A program made the position numbers and the translations under genes. Positions 14,808-22,618 of a stretch of 54,695 nucleotides of DNA are shown here, piece after piece; positions within the stretch are counted from its first letter, which is position 1, and the number at the start of each line of letters is the position of its first letter. The stretch is from the NCBI GenBank assembly GCA_003153555.1, contig PLZS01000091.1:1-54695 (forward strand), read 5' to 3'. Source of the DNA: Candidatus Melainabacteria bacterium. Its GTDB lineage: Bacteria; Cyanobacteriota; Vampirovibrionia; Obscuribacterales; Obscuribacteraceae. Below the pieces are notes generated by a model. That model saw only the letters and a list, made by a program, of their open reading frames with translations, was not told the origin of the DNA and did not search any database.

Positions 14808-16571
14808 ATGACATTCAACAGTCGAGATGCAGGGGCAGATTCCGCAAAAATCAACGGAAGCGATAAAAATCCCGACGATAGCGCTGCTAAAGCTTATCAA
14901 CATTTTCGTACCGAAATCAGCCAATATTCATCTGCTCACAACAGTGCAGACACAGCTAAGTTTCTGCAAGCGGTGACGAAAAACCTAATTGCTAACAACA
15001 TCTTGCCTGACTGCGTTATTGCGGATGCTGCACCAGGTGCGGCAACTGGAGTTAAGGAGAAGGGACGTGAATCCGGTGAAAAGGACAAGGAGCAGTCGAG
15101 TCATGAAAAGCAAAAAGAAGATCATGAATCAAACTCCGGTACAAGGGACAAGCACCAGAGTGATGAAAAGCAAAAAGATGATCCTGAATCAAATGCTGAG
15201 AAGCCACGACATAAGAGCGATTCAAGCAAAGAACATGAACATCATTCCGATCATGAGACCTCGAAGCCACGAAGCAAGCACCATTCTGGTGGACATCACA
15301 AATCTTCTCACCGCGCACCGAATTTAGTACTAGACAGTTCGTCAGGATCTGACACCGCAACTAGCACGCCTGGAGCCGGATCCGATATACCGGCACCAAG
15401 TAGTTCATCGTCAGGAGCTGGATCGGACACTTCAACTAACACGAGAACCGGCGCAGAGACAGCGATATCCACTGGTTCATCAGGAGCGGCATCGGACACT
15501 TCAATTAGCAAGACAACCGGCGCAGAGACGGCGATATCCGCTGGTTCATCAGGAGCAGGAGCGGATACATCCAAGAGCCCGCCAGCATCCGGAGCAGACG
15601 CACCAAATTCAGTATCACCAGCAGGCAATTATCGAGTCGAAAATGGTGTCATATACGATCCAAGCGGCAAACAGTTTGTCCCGAATGGAATAGACCTGAA
15701 CACCAGTCAGGGCATGAATAATGCAAGTACATTGGTGAATCAAGATAAATTCAACTTCTTCCGTTTTGATGACAACCTTGTCAATTCTGATGGTGGTCCA
15801 AATTTCAAGGTGATGGATGCTCTGGTTCAGAAGTTCAAAAATACAGGTAATGGCAAATCCGTGCTTGAATTTGAATATCCAGATTGGCAACTCGGGGGTA
15901 GCGAACCCGTGCTGACTGGGTCGAATCTTACTAACGCAAAGGCATGGTACACAGCTGTTGCCGCTCACTACAAGGATGAACCGCAGGTCTGGTTAGCGAC
16001 AACCAATGAGTCTGGAAGTTCCAACTCTAACGCCTGGATAGCGCAGCAAGAAGGGATCCTGGGCGCAGTCGAAAAGGGAGGCAACAACAATCCTGTAGTT
16101 GTAGGTGACACGAATTGGGGTCAAGCAGGAGTTGACGGAAACCCTACATCCAACAGTAGTGTTTACAAAGATGCTGCCGATTTCAAAAAGATTGATCCCA
16201 ATCTAATTGCTGGCGAGCACGTTTATAATTCTTCCCCTAACGCGGCTTCGGAGCTGTCTGCCGGAATTGCTGCCATGAAATCTGCTGGACTGGCAACAGT
16301 CATCCAAGAGTTTGGTCCATTTAACTTCGGAAATCCAAAGAGCGACGGACCCGGAGTAGACGCGGTCTTGAGTCAGGCAACCGCTGATCAAGGTGTCGGC
16401 TATGTCGGATACACGGATGCTCAAGGACTTACTGGGGCGTCCTACACTCAGATGGCTGGGTCGCAAGGACAAGATGCGCTGATTAACCAGGACGGCTCTC
16501 TATCTCAGTTTGGTCAAAAGATACTAGCGCAGAATAAATCAGACCAACTTCAATACAATGACGCTGGTTGA
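14808..16571 (+). CDS. GH5-like (clan GH-A) glycoside hydrolase with long low-complexity region
   Basis: 587 aa from the ATG at 14808 with GAGGTG about 9 nt upstream; an earlier ATG (14709) in frame overlaps the previous gene and lacks a ribosome site. Residues 1-75 are an ordinary helical segment. Residues about 80-170 are very hydrophilic and rich in Lys, Glu, His and Ser, with repeated DEKQKDDPESN-like units. Residues about 175-270 are a Ser/Thr/Gly/Ala repeat region. Residues about 275-587 resemble a beta-mannanase/cellulase barrel: it begins VIYDPSGKQFVPNGID, has an acid/base candidate E401 in TTNES and a nucleophile candidate E501 in VIQEFGP. No signal peptide is visible, so export, if any, must use another route. 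The substrate is probably a beta-linked polysaccharide. Confidence 0.7.
   Translation: MTFNSRDAGADSAKINGSDKNPDDSAAKAYQHFRTEISQYSSAHNSADTAKFLQAVTKNLIANNILPDCVIADAAPGAATGVKEKGRESGEKDKEQSSHEKQKEDHESNSGTRDKHQSDEKQKDDPESNAEKPRHKSDSSKEHEHHSDHETSKPRSKHHSGGHHKSSHRAPNLVLDSSSGSDTATSTPGAGSDIPAPSSSSSGAGSDTSTNTRTGAETAISTGSSGAASDTSISKTTGAETAISAGSSGAGADTSKSPPASGADAPNSVSPAGNYRVENGVIYDPSGKQFVPNGIDLNTSQGMNNASTLVNQDKFNFFRFDDNLVNSDGGPNFKVMDALVQKFKNTGNGKSVLEFEYPDWQLGGSEPVLTGSNLTNAKAWYTAVAAHYKDEPQVWLATTNESGSSNSNAWIAQQEGILGAVEKGGNNNPVVVGDTNWGQAGVDGNPTSNSSVYKDAADFKKIDPNLIAGEHVYNSSPNAASELSAGIAAMKSAGLATVIQEFGPFNFGNPKSDGPGVDAVLSQATADQGVGYVGYTDAQGLTGASYTQMAGSQGQDALINQDGSLSQFGQKILAQNKSDQLQYNDAG
15408..15580 (+). repeat. 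69-bp in-frame tandem repeats in the GH5-like gene
   Basis: Two full units of 69 bp (15408-15476 and 15477-15545) and part of a third (from 15546) encode 23-residue repeats starting SSGAG/SSGAA and containing TGAETAIS. The two full units are highly similar at DNA level, so copy number may vary between strains. They form the Ser/Thr/Gly-rich linker before the catalytic domain. Confidence 0.8.
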
Positions 16572-16606
16572 TCGAATTCTTTCCATGTTTTAGGGAGTGC
16601 CGGAAC

Positions 16607-16630
16607 ACAGCTCGAAGTAATTCGAGCTGT
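16607..16630 (+). terminator. probable terminator after the GH5-like gene
   Basis: Perfect 10-bp inverted repeat ACAGCTCGAA/TTCGAGCTGT around the loop GTAA, 35 nt after the stop codon. Only a short T-stretch (GTTTCC) follows, so termination may be incomplete. Confidence 0.6.
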
Positions 16631-16718
16631 TTCCGTGTACTGAGTCGCTGAGCTTGTTTCGAAACATAAGTCATGCTTAGAACTGGACAAGTGCTGGTAC
16701 TAAGTCTACTCGAAATTC

Positions 16719-16748
16719 TTGAGTGTCTATCCAGGCACCGTATATAGT
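16719..16748 (+). promoter_or_regulatory. candidate promoter for the 47-aa ORF
   Basis: TTGAGT (16719-16724) is followed after 16 or 18 nt by TATATA (16741) or TATAGT (16743), about 60 nt before the small ORF at 16808. Confidence 0.35.
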
Positions 16749-16807
16749 GTAGAAGGATCGAGATCCGAACGCTCTCTTTTCTTGGTGGGGTGAGTTAAAC
16801 TGGATAA

Positions 16808-16951
16808 ATGTTGTATAAAATCATCACTATCCTGGTCGGCGCTCCAATCATATTATTGCTGACCTGTTCCGCCCTCGGATTTCTTAGCCAATTCAACAAT
16901 ATTTGCGAGATCCTCAGTCACTGTCTTGAAGAAAATAATTCTAAGACCTGA
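16808..16951 (+). CDS. possible small membrane protein (47 aa)
   Basis: ATG at 16808 to TGA at 16951. The product has one hydrophobic helix (residues about 5-26, ITILVGAPIILLLTCSALGF) and a short polar tail with three cysteines overall and a charged end (CLEENNSKT). A promoter-like pair lies just upstream, but the ribosome site (GGGGTGAG, about 15 nt away) is poorly placed. It could be a real small membrane protein or chance. The rest of the stretch 16952-17151 holds small palindromes (AATTCA/TGAATT at 16990-17006, CACC/GGTG near 16970) and a very GC-rich segment at 17121-17143, but no further gene. Confidence 0.35.
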   Translation: MLYKIITILVGAPIILLLTCSALGFLSQFNNICEILSHCLEENNSKT

Positions 16952-17151
16952 GCCGAAATCACCGCCTGTGGTGTCCCCCAAAAGTCGGTAATTCATCGAG
17001 TGAATTTTGGAAATGGCGCCTAGTGCCGGTTTCGGAATGAGCGGAAGGAAACATAATCATTATTGCGAGACACTGATGTTTTGAAAGCTAAAGAAAACCC
17101 GCCATTTCCCAGTGCTCTGCCTGCGCCGCGCCGCGCGGCGCCACGGAGGGG

Positions 17152-17799
17152 TTAGGGGATGCCTACGCATTGACCAAAATCGGTCGTGCTGGTAACTGCG
17201 CCAATTGGCAATGGCGTGCCGCCCACTATTGAAGCACCGGATATTGAAGCATTCTCTCTGAACTGGGAACACGTAACCGTTATTGGACCGGTGGCATCAA
17301 ATTCCGCAATGAAAAAAATTGGCTTGGTTCCATCACCGTCAGGATCGGTGATATCAATGCTGAAATTGCCGTTAGCATCTGGAAGTATCGATTTGAAGGC
17401 CTTAAAATCGAAATCAGTATAACTAACGCTTGCCGATAGTTGTTTGAAATCAGACGGCTTACCAGTTGTTACGCTTGTGTGGAAAGTTATATTGGTATTA
17501 GTACCAGGAAACGGCAGCTTCTGGGGTCTTGGTAGGCTAAAGCTGCTCAGGGTCTCAACGACAAAGCCGGCATTGCCGGGCAAGCTATCCACATTGACCA
17601 CAACGTTGCCGTTGATCAGGCTTGAAGTACCAAAACCAGGACCTCCTGTGCACTGCGCCGGTATAACGGTCGCAGCATTCGGATTGACGGGAGGCTTCCT
17701 ATGACTGTGACCAAGCGCAAGCGCGGGAACTAAATTCGCGGCTACGATTGCAAGTACTATTGAAAACGCCATCGCTCTACGAACGCACATTGTTGACAT
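17152..17799 (-). CDS. secreted hypothetical beta-rich protein
   Basis: 215 aa from the ATG at 17799, where AGGAGA lies 6 nt upstream; the frame is open a little further but without a ribosome site. A signal peptide (MAFSIVLAIVAANLVPALALG) precedes a histidine/proline linker. The mature protein is rich in beta-strand-forming and small residues, with three cysteines (QCTGGPG, VTCSQF, GQCVGIP) and a motif DITDPDGDGTKPIFFIAEFD whose DPDGDG could bind calcium. I do not recognise a family. It stands alone on the minus strand next to a GC-rich segment. The region upstream (17800-18240) shows only the promoter of the tRNA gene and an ORF that I reject. Confidence 0.65.
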   Translation of the reverse strand: MSTMCVRRAMAFSIVLAIVAANLVPALALGHSHRKPPVNPNAATVIPAQCTGGPGFGTSSLINGNVVVNVDSLPGNAGFVVETLSSFSLPRPQKLPFPGTNTNITFHTSVTTGKPSDFKQLSASVSYTDFDFKAFKSILPDANGNFSIDITDPDGDGTKPIFFIAEFDATGPITVTCSQFRENASISGASIVGGTPLPIGAVTSTTDFGQCVGIP

Positions 17800-18192
17800 A
17801 TTCGCTCTCCTGATTTCATTGGTCCGGGACAGAGTCATTCTTCAATTCGGAATTGCAGGCTGATCTCACAGGGACTCCAAATTTGTACCACATCTTGTTG
17901 TGGGCTGATAGATATGGGAGCGAATCTTACATACTGGAGCCGTGGAACCACGTAGTCTTTTGGTATTCAAAACCAAACGGAAAACTGTCTACCTTGATTG
18001 TGAGTCGCTGGCAGTTCCTACATGCAATCTGAAACATAACGTCAATTATAAGCCGCTGATGCCCTTCAACCAGCTAACGAAACGACTCCATTGTGCTCGC
18101 TTCTGCAGATTAAGCTCCGCGCTCAGCCTCGCAACTTTAATTCGTCACGCAACGATAAATTCGCACTTGCTTGAAGATCGGGATATTTTGGC

Positions 18193-18222
18193 TTGACACA
18201 CCGTCGTTGGATTCACTAGACT
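18193..18222 (+). promoter_or_regulatory. promoter of tRNA-Gln
   Basis: Perfect -35 TTGACA (18193-18198), 18-nt spacer and -10 TAGACT (18217-18222), placing the start about 10 nt before the tRNA. Confidence 0.7.
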
Positions 18223-18240
18223 GCTTACACGACATGATTT

Positions 18241-18312
18241 TGGGGTGTCGCCAAGTGGTAAGGCAGCTGGTTCTGATCCAGCCATTCCGAGGTTCAAATC
18301 CTTGCACCCCAG
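18241..18312 (+). tRNA. tRNA-Gln (anticodon CUG)
   Basis: 72-nt cloverleaf. The acceptor stem TGGGGTG pairs with CACCCCA, discriminator G follows, and CCA is not encoded. The anticodon stem GCTGG/CCAGC closes the loop TTCTGAT, giving anticodon CTG, which reads CAG. The T-arm GAGGTTCAAATCCTT contains the TTCAAAT loop. The sequence closely resembles other bacterial tRNA-Gln genes (TGGGGTGTCGCCAAGTGGTA start). Confidence 0.97.
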
Positions 18313-18404
18313 TTACTTTGGTTTAGCCTGAACGAACACTTTCAATTGAAGGCACCACCCTCCATGTAGGTGGCATTCCGCTGCCTTGGCGGCGCGTCAG
18401 CCTT

Positions 18405-18878
18405 TTATTCAGCAGCGATGTGCTTTGACATTGGATAACCTGAACTCATGTCGTGTTTGCAGTCTGGAGGACCTGTTTCAACGTAACCCAGGGACTGATA
18501 GAAACGGCGTGCAGTCTCTGTGCTGATCAAGTGGCATCGCTGATTGCCCCGCTCCAGGGCTCGAGCTTCAAGCGCGCCCATCAAGGCTCGACTGACACCG
18601 CGAAACCGTGCATCTGGAGACACATAGTTTGACGTGATCTCTCCTTGATCCGTGACCGCTCCGACGGCAATGATCGTGTCGCCTTCGACTGCGACAAGAA
18701 CAGAATTATCCGATTGAAGTATCCACGCGGCGAAGTGCTGAGGAGTTTTGTTGCTGAGCCACTTATTTAGAATTTCTGGATCGTTTCGATGGTCGTCAGC
18801 GCAAAGCTCGGATATCGACCGCCTGCGCACTTCGCAGACGGCATGAGCGTCTTCGATAACGGCATCTCTGATTTCCAT
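18405..18878 (-). CDS. GNAT family N-acetyltransferase
   Basis: 157 aa. The GNAT fold is visible: an N-terminal strand-helix (MEIRDAVIEDAHAVCEVRRRS), central strands VLVAVEGDTIIAVGAV, the acetyl-CoA pyrophosphate loop RFRGVSRALMGALEARA, and the C-terminal RRFYQSLGYVETG. It probably acetylates a small amine or protein; the substrate cannot be told. No clear ribosome site precedes the ATG at 18878. It is on the minus strand, 93 nt downstream of the YdbC-like gene, and its 3' end lies close to a CACC/GGTG stem-loop (18351-18374). Confidence 0.88.
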   Translation of the reverse strand: MEIRDAVIEDAHAVCEVRRRSISELCADDHRNDPEILNKWLSNKTPQHFAAWILQSDNSVLVAVEGDTIIAVGAVTDQGEITSNYVSPDARFRGVSRALMGALEARALERGNQRCHLISTETARRFYQSLGYVETGPPDCKHDMSSGYPMSKHIAAE

Positions 18879-18971
18879 TCAAGACATTCTACACGGTGAC
18901 GACTCCTTGAAAACGAAAAAAGGTCACGAGCAAGGAATGAAGGCTGTTCACATTTAAATGTGCCACCGCAT

Positions 18972-19613
18972 TTAGTGCGGCAACACGAGCCAATCATCTT
19001 TCAATGGAATAACTCCACCGGTAAGCTTATCAAGATCGCCTTCAAGATTAGCGGCTTGCCTGAGCGCCGGCAAAGTCTCATGGACGTAAGCTTCGTGCGC
19101 ATCGATGCTAGTCCATAACGTTGTTACCATGTATCGCCCATCTTCTTGAGCGACTTTGCTGAAGGCACCGGCAAGCATTCCGTCGACCTTACTCATGCCA
19201 GGATTCCAAATCTTTTCTTGCATCTCAAAGAAGTGACTTTCTCTGTCAGGCTTCACGAGGCAATCAGCAATCCTAAGCGCACCCGCTTCTTGCAGGCTAT
19301 CACTCATCGAACCACGCATTCCTGGCATATCGTATCTAGGAGTTAGCAGCGAGACATCAATTGATTCGTAAGTTGTTAGCTGATCGTTGTGGCGCACAAT
19401 TTTATCGTGCTGTTGCTGCATGAATTTCTGGTAGTGCCTCTCGTCCTTCCACATTGCCAAAATGCAAGCTTCGTCTTTAGATTTTAAATTCCAGCCTCCA
19501 AACTGACCGAGAAAACCGGGTACCTTTGATAACTGGTTCCACTTACTTTGCGCAGCAGAAAATGGCACTTGCAGCTGCTCTGAAACGCGGCACATAATCC
19601 ATTTTAAAAGCAT
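18972..19613 (-). CDS. YdbC-like (DUF4937) protein with two ferredoxin-like/ABM halves
   Basis: 213 aa from the ATG at 19613. An in-frame GTG at 19706 would add 31 residues, but it lacks a ribosome site, whereas CGGA lies about 6 nt before this ATG. The N-terminal half (MLLKWIMCRVSE...GFLGQFGGWN...EACILAMWKDERHYQKFMQQQHD) closely resembles Bacillus YdbC/DUF4937 proteins, which are related to the antibiotic biosynthesis monooxygenase fold. The C-terminal half (LRIADCLVKPDRESHFFEMQEKIWNPGM...YMVTTLWTSIDAHEAYVHETLPALRQ) repeats the same fold. No known catalytic residues can be named. A short hairpin CCGCA/TGCGG lies at its stop codon (18966-18980). Confidence 0.75.
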   Translation of the reverse strand: MLLKWIMCRVSEQLQVPFSAAQSKWNQLSKVPGFLGQFGGWNLKSKDEACILAMWKDERHYQKFMQQQHDKIVRHNDQLTTYESIDVSLLTPRYDMPGMRGSMSDSLQEAGALRIADCLVKPDRESHFFEMQEKIWNPGMSKVDGMLAGAFSKVAQEDGRYMVTTLWTSIDAHEAYVHETLPALRQAANLEGDLDKLTGGVIPLKDDWLVLPH

Positions 19614-19995
19614 GTTTTTCCGTACCGATGACCGGAGGGCAACAGGGCTAAGTATATCGCTCTTATATGGAATCTCTCCATAATTTTCCTTGGAAGAGGT
19701 CGCCACTTGGTTCTAGATCGGTGCTGAACGCGGCTCGTGCTTGTTTTTTGAGTGTGCTGAGACTTGTTGGTCTTTCAAAGACCCATCTGGCGCAGCTCGC
19801 CAAGGTGGCGTCGTCAATACGCTGCACCGTATTTAGTATCACATTGACGGTTTTGAGGGAGGTGCATTACATTTTGACCGTTTCCAAGTGGTACACTATT
19901 CAGTAAAGAATCCCCGCCTGTTGGCCTTTAAATCCCTGACCGGCAGACTTTTAAGGTAATCTGTCTAGGTGCAGCGCAGTGAAGAAGGATATGCA
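19614..19995. other. divergent intergenic region with palindrome and TTGAC repeats
   Basis: No gene seen. It holds a perfect 7-bp inverted repeat GGTCTTT-C-AAAGACC (19769-19783) and two direct copies of TTGACSGTTT (19844 and 19874, 30 bp apart). The second lies near a possible start region for the gene at 19996. They could be operators, but no consensus promoter is clear. Confidence 0.35.
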
Positions 19996-20334
19996 ATGAA
20001 AGAGAGTTTTATCGACAAGGCTAAAGCGGACCTAAAAGTTATTGGCAGGACCGCTAATTTCGCGACGCATTTCACAAAGTACAAACTTGAAATCCAAGCA
20101 AAGAAGCAAGAAAAAGAGCGTGTTTTAAAGCAGATTGGGCAGAGCGTATTCGATCTCTATAAGGAACACGCAACATTCAGTGGTGAGGCTGTGCTTGAAG
20201 CTGTTGGTGATAATTTTGCACTATACAAGCAACTCGAAGACGACATCGAGGCAATTGAGGAGCAGATTGTGCAGGCAAAGTCTGACTTAAAGGGAGCACC
20301 TTCAGACCCCTCGGCTGACGCGGACAAAGATTAG
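19996..20334 (+). CDS. hypothetical coiled-coil protein
   Basis: 112 aa from the ATG at 19996, which has AAGGA 7 nt upstream; a GTG at 19969 is in frame but has no good ribosome site. It is almost entirely helical and charged (SFIDKAKADLKVIGRTANFATHFTKYKLEIQAKKQEKERVLKQIG), with a second helix KQLEDDIEAIEEQIVQAKSDL of coiled-coil character and an acidic disordered tail (DPSADADKD). No signal peptide. I do not recognise a family; it probably oligomerises. The DUF1990 gene follows after 33 nt. Confidence 0.7.
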   Translation: MKESFIDKAKADLKVIGRTANFATHFTKYKLEIQAKKQEKERVLKQIGQSVFDLYKEHATFSGEAVLEAVGDNFALYKQLEDDIEAIEEQIVQAKSDLKGAPSDPSADADKD

Positions 20335-20367
20335 CAATAGTATTTAAATTGCGTTCTTTGACCATTA

Positions 20368-20955
20368 ATGTTCCTTCTTCACAAGCCATCTAAAGCAGAA
20401 ATTCAAGACTTCCTTGTCGGGCAGCGAGTGCTGGATTTCAGCTACGATTGCGTTGGCGTGACGGGATCGGCCGATGTTCCGGTGCCGTACCATCTGGATC
20501 ACAACCGTCTGCAAATTGGCTCAGGACGCGAAGCGTTTGAGCGTGCCAAAGTCGCCATCAGAGCTTGGAAGATGTTCAGTTTACCGTGGATTCAGTTATG
20601 TTGGTCTGATGCTCCAATTGAGTCCGGAACTGTGGTGGCCGTACTGGCGAAACATCTAGGATTTTTTTCTCTGCATGCGTGTCGTATCGTCTACCTTGTA
20701 ACTGAAGAAAACGATCAGGGCATGAGTAGATTTGGATTCGCTTACGGCACGCTACCCGACCACGCAGAGTCTGGCGAAGAGCGCTTTACCGTGGAGTTTG
20801 ACCATGAGACGCAAGCAGTGACTTACGATCTATATGCAGTGTCGAAACCGCACCAGCTTTTCTCTCGACTCGGGTATCCATACACTCGAAAAATGCAAAA
20901 AAGATTTGCGGCTGATTCACTTAAGGCAATGTCGAAAGCTTGCAGCCAGCTTTAG
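20368..20955 (+). CDS. DUF1990 family protein
   Basis: 195 aa. The sequence follows the DUF1990 pattern: N-terminal FSYDCVGVTG, then IGSGREAFERAKVAIRAWKMFSLPW, a central VLAKHLGFFSLHACRIVYLV, and the strongly typical RFGFAYGTLPDHAESGEERFTVEFD, ending with SRLGYPYTRKMQKRFAADSLKAM. The biochemical role of the family is not known to me. No ribosome site is obvious before the ATG, 33 nt after the coiled-coil gene, so it is probably cotranscribed with it. Confidence 0.85.
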   Translation: MFLLHKPSKAEIQDFLVGQRVLDFSYDCVGVTGSADVPVPYHLDHNRLQIGSGREAFERAKVAIRAWKMFSLPWIQLCWSDAPIESGTVVAVLAKHLGFFSLHACRIVYLVTEENDQGMSRFGFAYGTLPDHAESGEERFTVEFDHETQAVTYDLYAVSKPHQLFSRLGYPYTRKMQKRFAADSLKAMSKACSQL

Positions 20956-21039
20956 TTTTTAGACGCGATCTGTTGTAGCGATTACAACTGTCGCGCGCTA
21001 GTTGAGTTTAAATGCGGTTTGGATATAACGACAAGAATT

Positions 21040-21082
21040 GAGCCGCCACTGCCTGCGGTGCTGGCTCATTATTAAATTTTTT
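21040..21082 (+). terminator. terminator between convergent genes
   Basis: GAGCC/GGCTC (21040-21044 with 21062-21066) closes an imperfect inner CAC/GTG stem, followed by ATTATTAAATTTTTT. It ends the 19996-20955 pair and belongs to the CACC/GGTG-core family of stem-loops. Confidence 0.65.
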
Positions 21083-21139
21083 CGCCAATCTTTGCCAAAA
21101 CGATTCTCACTGCGCCCCAGCTATCGATTCGCTGTTCGA

Positions 21140-22345
21140 TTACTTCCAGAAAACTCTCATACGCTCATGTATGTTAGCCATTCTTTTCATATCGGCGGTC
21201 ATGTCAGCCGGCGTTTTGATTTTTGCTTGATACGTGGGATCGTATGAGAGGTCCGCCGAGAGTTGACTGAAATTGCTGATATCGATGAACCTTGTATCGA
21301 CCGTGCAACCTCGATAGTCAGCTAGCGGCTTCTGGTAGATGTAGCCATCGTAGAGATCGCTCAGCTTGAAGCCTTCGTGCCCAATGGCATAGTAGCAGTG
21401 CTCGTCTTTGATCTCGCCAAAGGGACTGTTTTTCAGATCAAAACCGACCGGCTTATTTCCCACCGTTGGCATTAATGCATCGATGATCCCGCAAGCAGGG
21501 TAGATTTGATTGTCCTCTGATTCCTCCGCGTCATCAGGTCCCCATGGGCAGTGCAAGAGAATGTTGAAGGCCCGGTCTTTTATCTTGGCGTAAACCAGAT
21601 TGCCCATGCGGGAGGAATTCAGCTTGTATAGCAGTTTTTTGTCGAAGAGATAGATGGGCTGTTGATAGGAGGTAAAGGCATGATGCATTCCCGAATAGAT
21701 GAGAGCTTTCTGGTTCTTATCCAGGAATTCTCGTTGGATAACGGCAGCCATGAACTTATCCTCGTCGCCTTCCGGTTCAGCCGCTTGCCAATCGGACTTG
21801 GTCATTTGCGAGTGGCGTCTAATCAGATCGTGATGTACTAACGTCTTCAAATTGACCACGCGAAATTTCGGAGAGCCAGCTGGTAAACTGTGATTCAGTT
21901 TCCAAGCAGTCCGATAGATGTCCTCGTATTCCTCGTATCCCCAGTCATATCGCCAATCGAATAGAAGCTTGCGGGCTAGCTGTTCGTCGTACTCTTGCCC
22001 CGTGATTAACGCGTCGACTTTGGGCTGGAAATCATAGGCGCCAAATTCAATTCCTAAATTGTAAACGCCGGATTTATAAAGCAATGGCACCAGATTCTGC
22101 ACGAATTTCACATCGTGGTCTATGCGGTGCCATTCTCCGAGGAGAACGATATCGTGATCGGCAAATTTTGACACGACGTACTGTTCTGGGGACTGCCAGT
22201 GGTCTTTGAGAAAACGCCCGTACGTTTCCTTTTGCTGTGCAGTAAGTTCTGACAGTGGTCTCTGTCTAGACGCAATGGCTGCCTGGGCAGGCAATAACTG
22301 CACGAAAAGGAGGAGCAAAGTTATTACTGAAAACAGTTTCTTCAT
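21140..22345 (-). CDS. secreted ChaN/EreA-like (heme-binding/esterase superfamily) protein
   Basis: 401 aa from the ATG at 22345, chosen because it starts the signal peptide MKKLFSVITLLLLFVQLLPAQA. The motif DIVLLGEWHRIDHDVKFVQNLVPLLYKSGVYNLGIEFGAYDF matches the core of the ChaN/erythromycin esterase/TraB-like superfamily (LLGExH ... E...). A second part has KALIYSGMHHAFTSY, where histidines could bind metal or heme. Members bind heme, cleave macrolides or act as metalloproteases; I cannot decide here. The long C-terminal part (residues about 250-401) is unfamiliar. Operator-like 18-bp direct repeats lie about 150-210 nt upstream. Confidence 0.7.
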   Translation of the reverse strand: MKKLFSVITLLLLFVQLLPAQAAIASRQRPLSELTAQQKETYGRFLKDHWQSPEQYVVSKFADHDIVLLGEWHRIDHDVKFVQNLVPLLYKSGVYNLGIEFGAYDFQPKVDALITGQEYDEQLARKLLFDWRYDWGYEEYEDIYRTAWKLNHSLPAGSPKFRVVNLKTLVHHDLIRRHSQMTKSDWQAAEPEGDEDKFMAAVIQREFLDKNQKALIYSGMHHAFTSYQQPIYLFDKKLLYKLNSSRMGNLVYAKIKDRAFNILLHCPWGPDDAEESEDNQIYPACGIIDALMPTVGNKPVGFDLKNSPFGEIKDEHCYYAIGHEGFKLSDLYDGYIYQKPLADYRGCTVDTRFIDISNFSQLSADLSYDPTYQAKIKTPADMTADMKRMANIHERMRVFWK

Positions 22346-22489
22346 ATTGACGGTAGATGAAAGGATGATCTGCCCCATTCGTTGTACCACTCAAAAGGCG
22401 GTTGCCCCTGGTGACAGCTTCGCTATCCCGCCAAAAAGGTAGCCGAAATCACGCCGTTTTAGACCACGCGATACCATACGTATGCAGGA

Positions 22490-22556
22490 CGTGCAATATC
22501 GTGCAATGTGACAATTATCCTTTAAAAAAGTGTCGCGCTATCGTGCAAAGTGACAA
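22490..22556 (-). promoter_or_regulatory. operator-like direct repeats upstream of the ChaN-like gene
   Basis: TATCGTGCAATGTGACAA (22497-22514) and TATCGTGCAAAGTGACAA (22539-22556) are identical in 17 of 18 positions and 42 bp apart start to start, four helical turns. A third CGTGCAA copy begins at 22490. Such phased repeats suggest cooperative binding of a regulator; no promoter elements could be fixed. Confidence 0.5.
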
Positions 22557-22618
22557 CCTTTGATTCGAAGTCTAGCAGAAATGAAATGCTTGTATTACTG
22601 CCCTATAAGCATTGCTAC

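Noticed and set aside
17942..18196. 84-aa open frame before the tRNA gene
   Set aside because: GTG start with a badly spaced ribosome site, many Arg/Cys/His residues of random appearance, and it ends in the tRNA promoter region.
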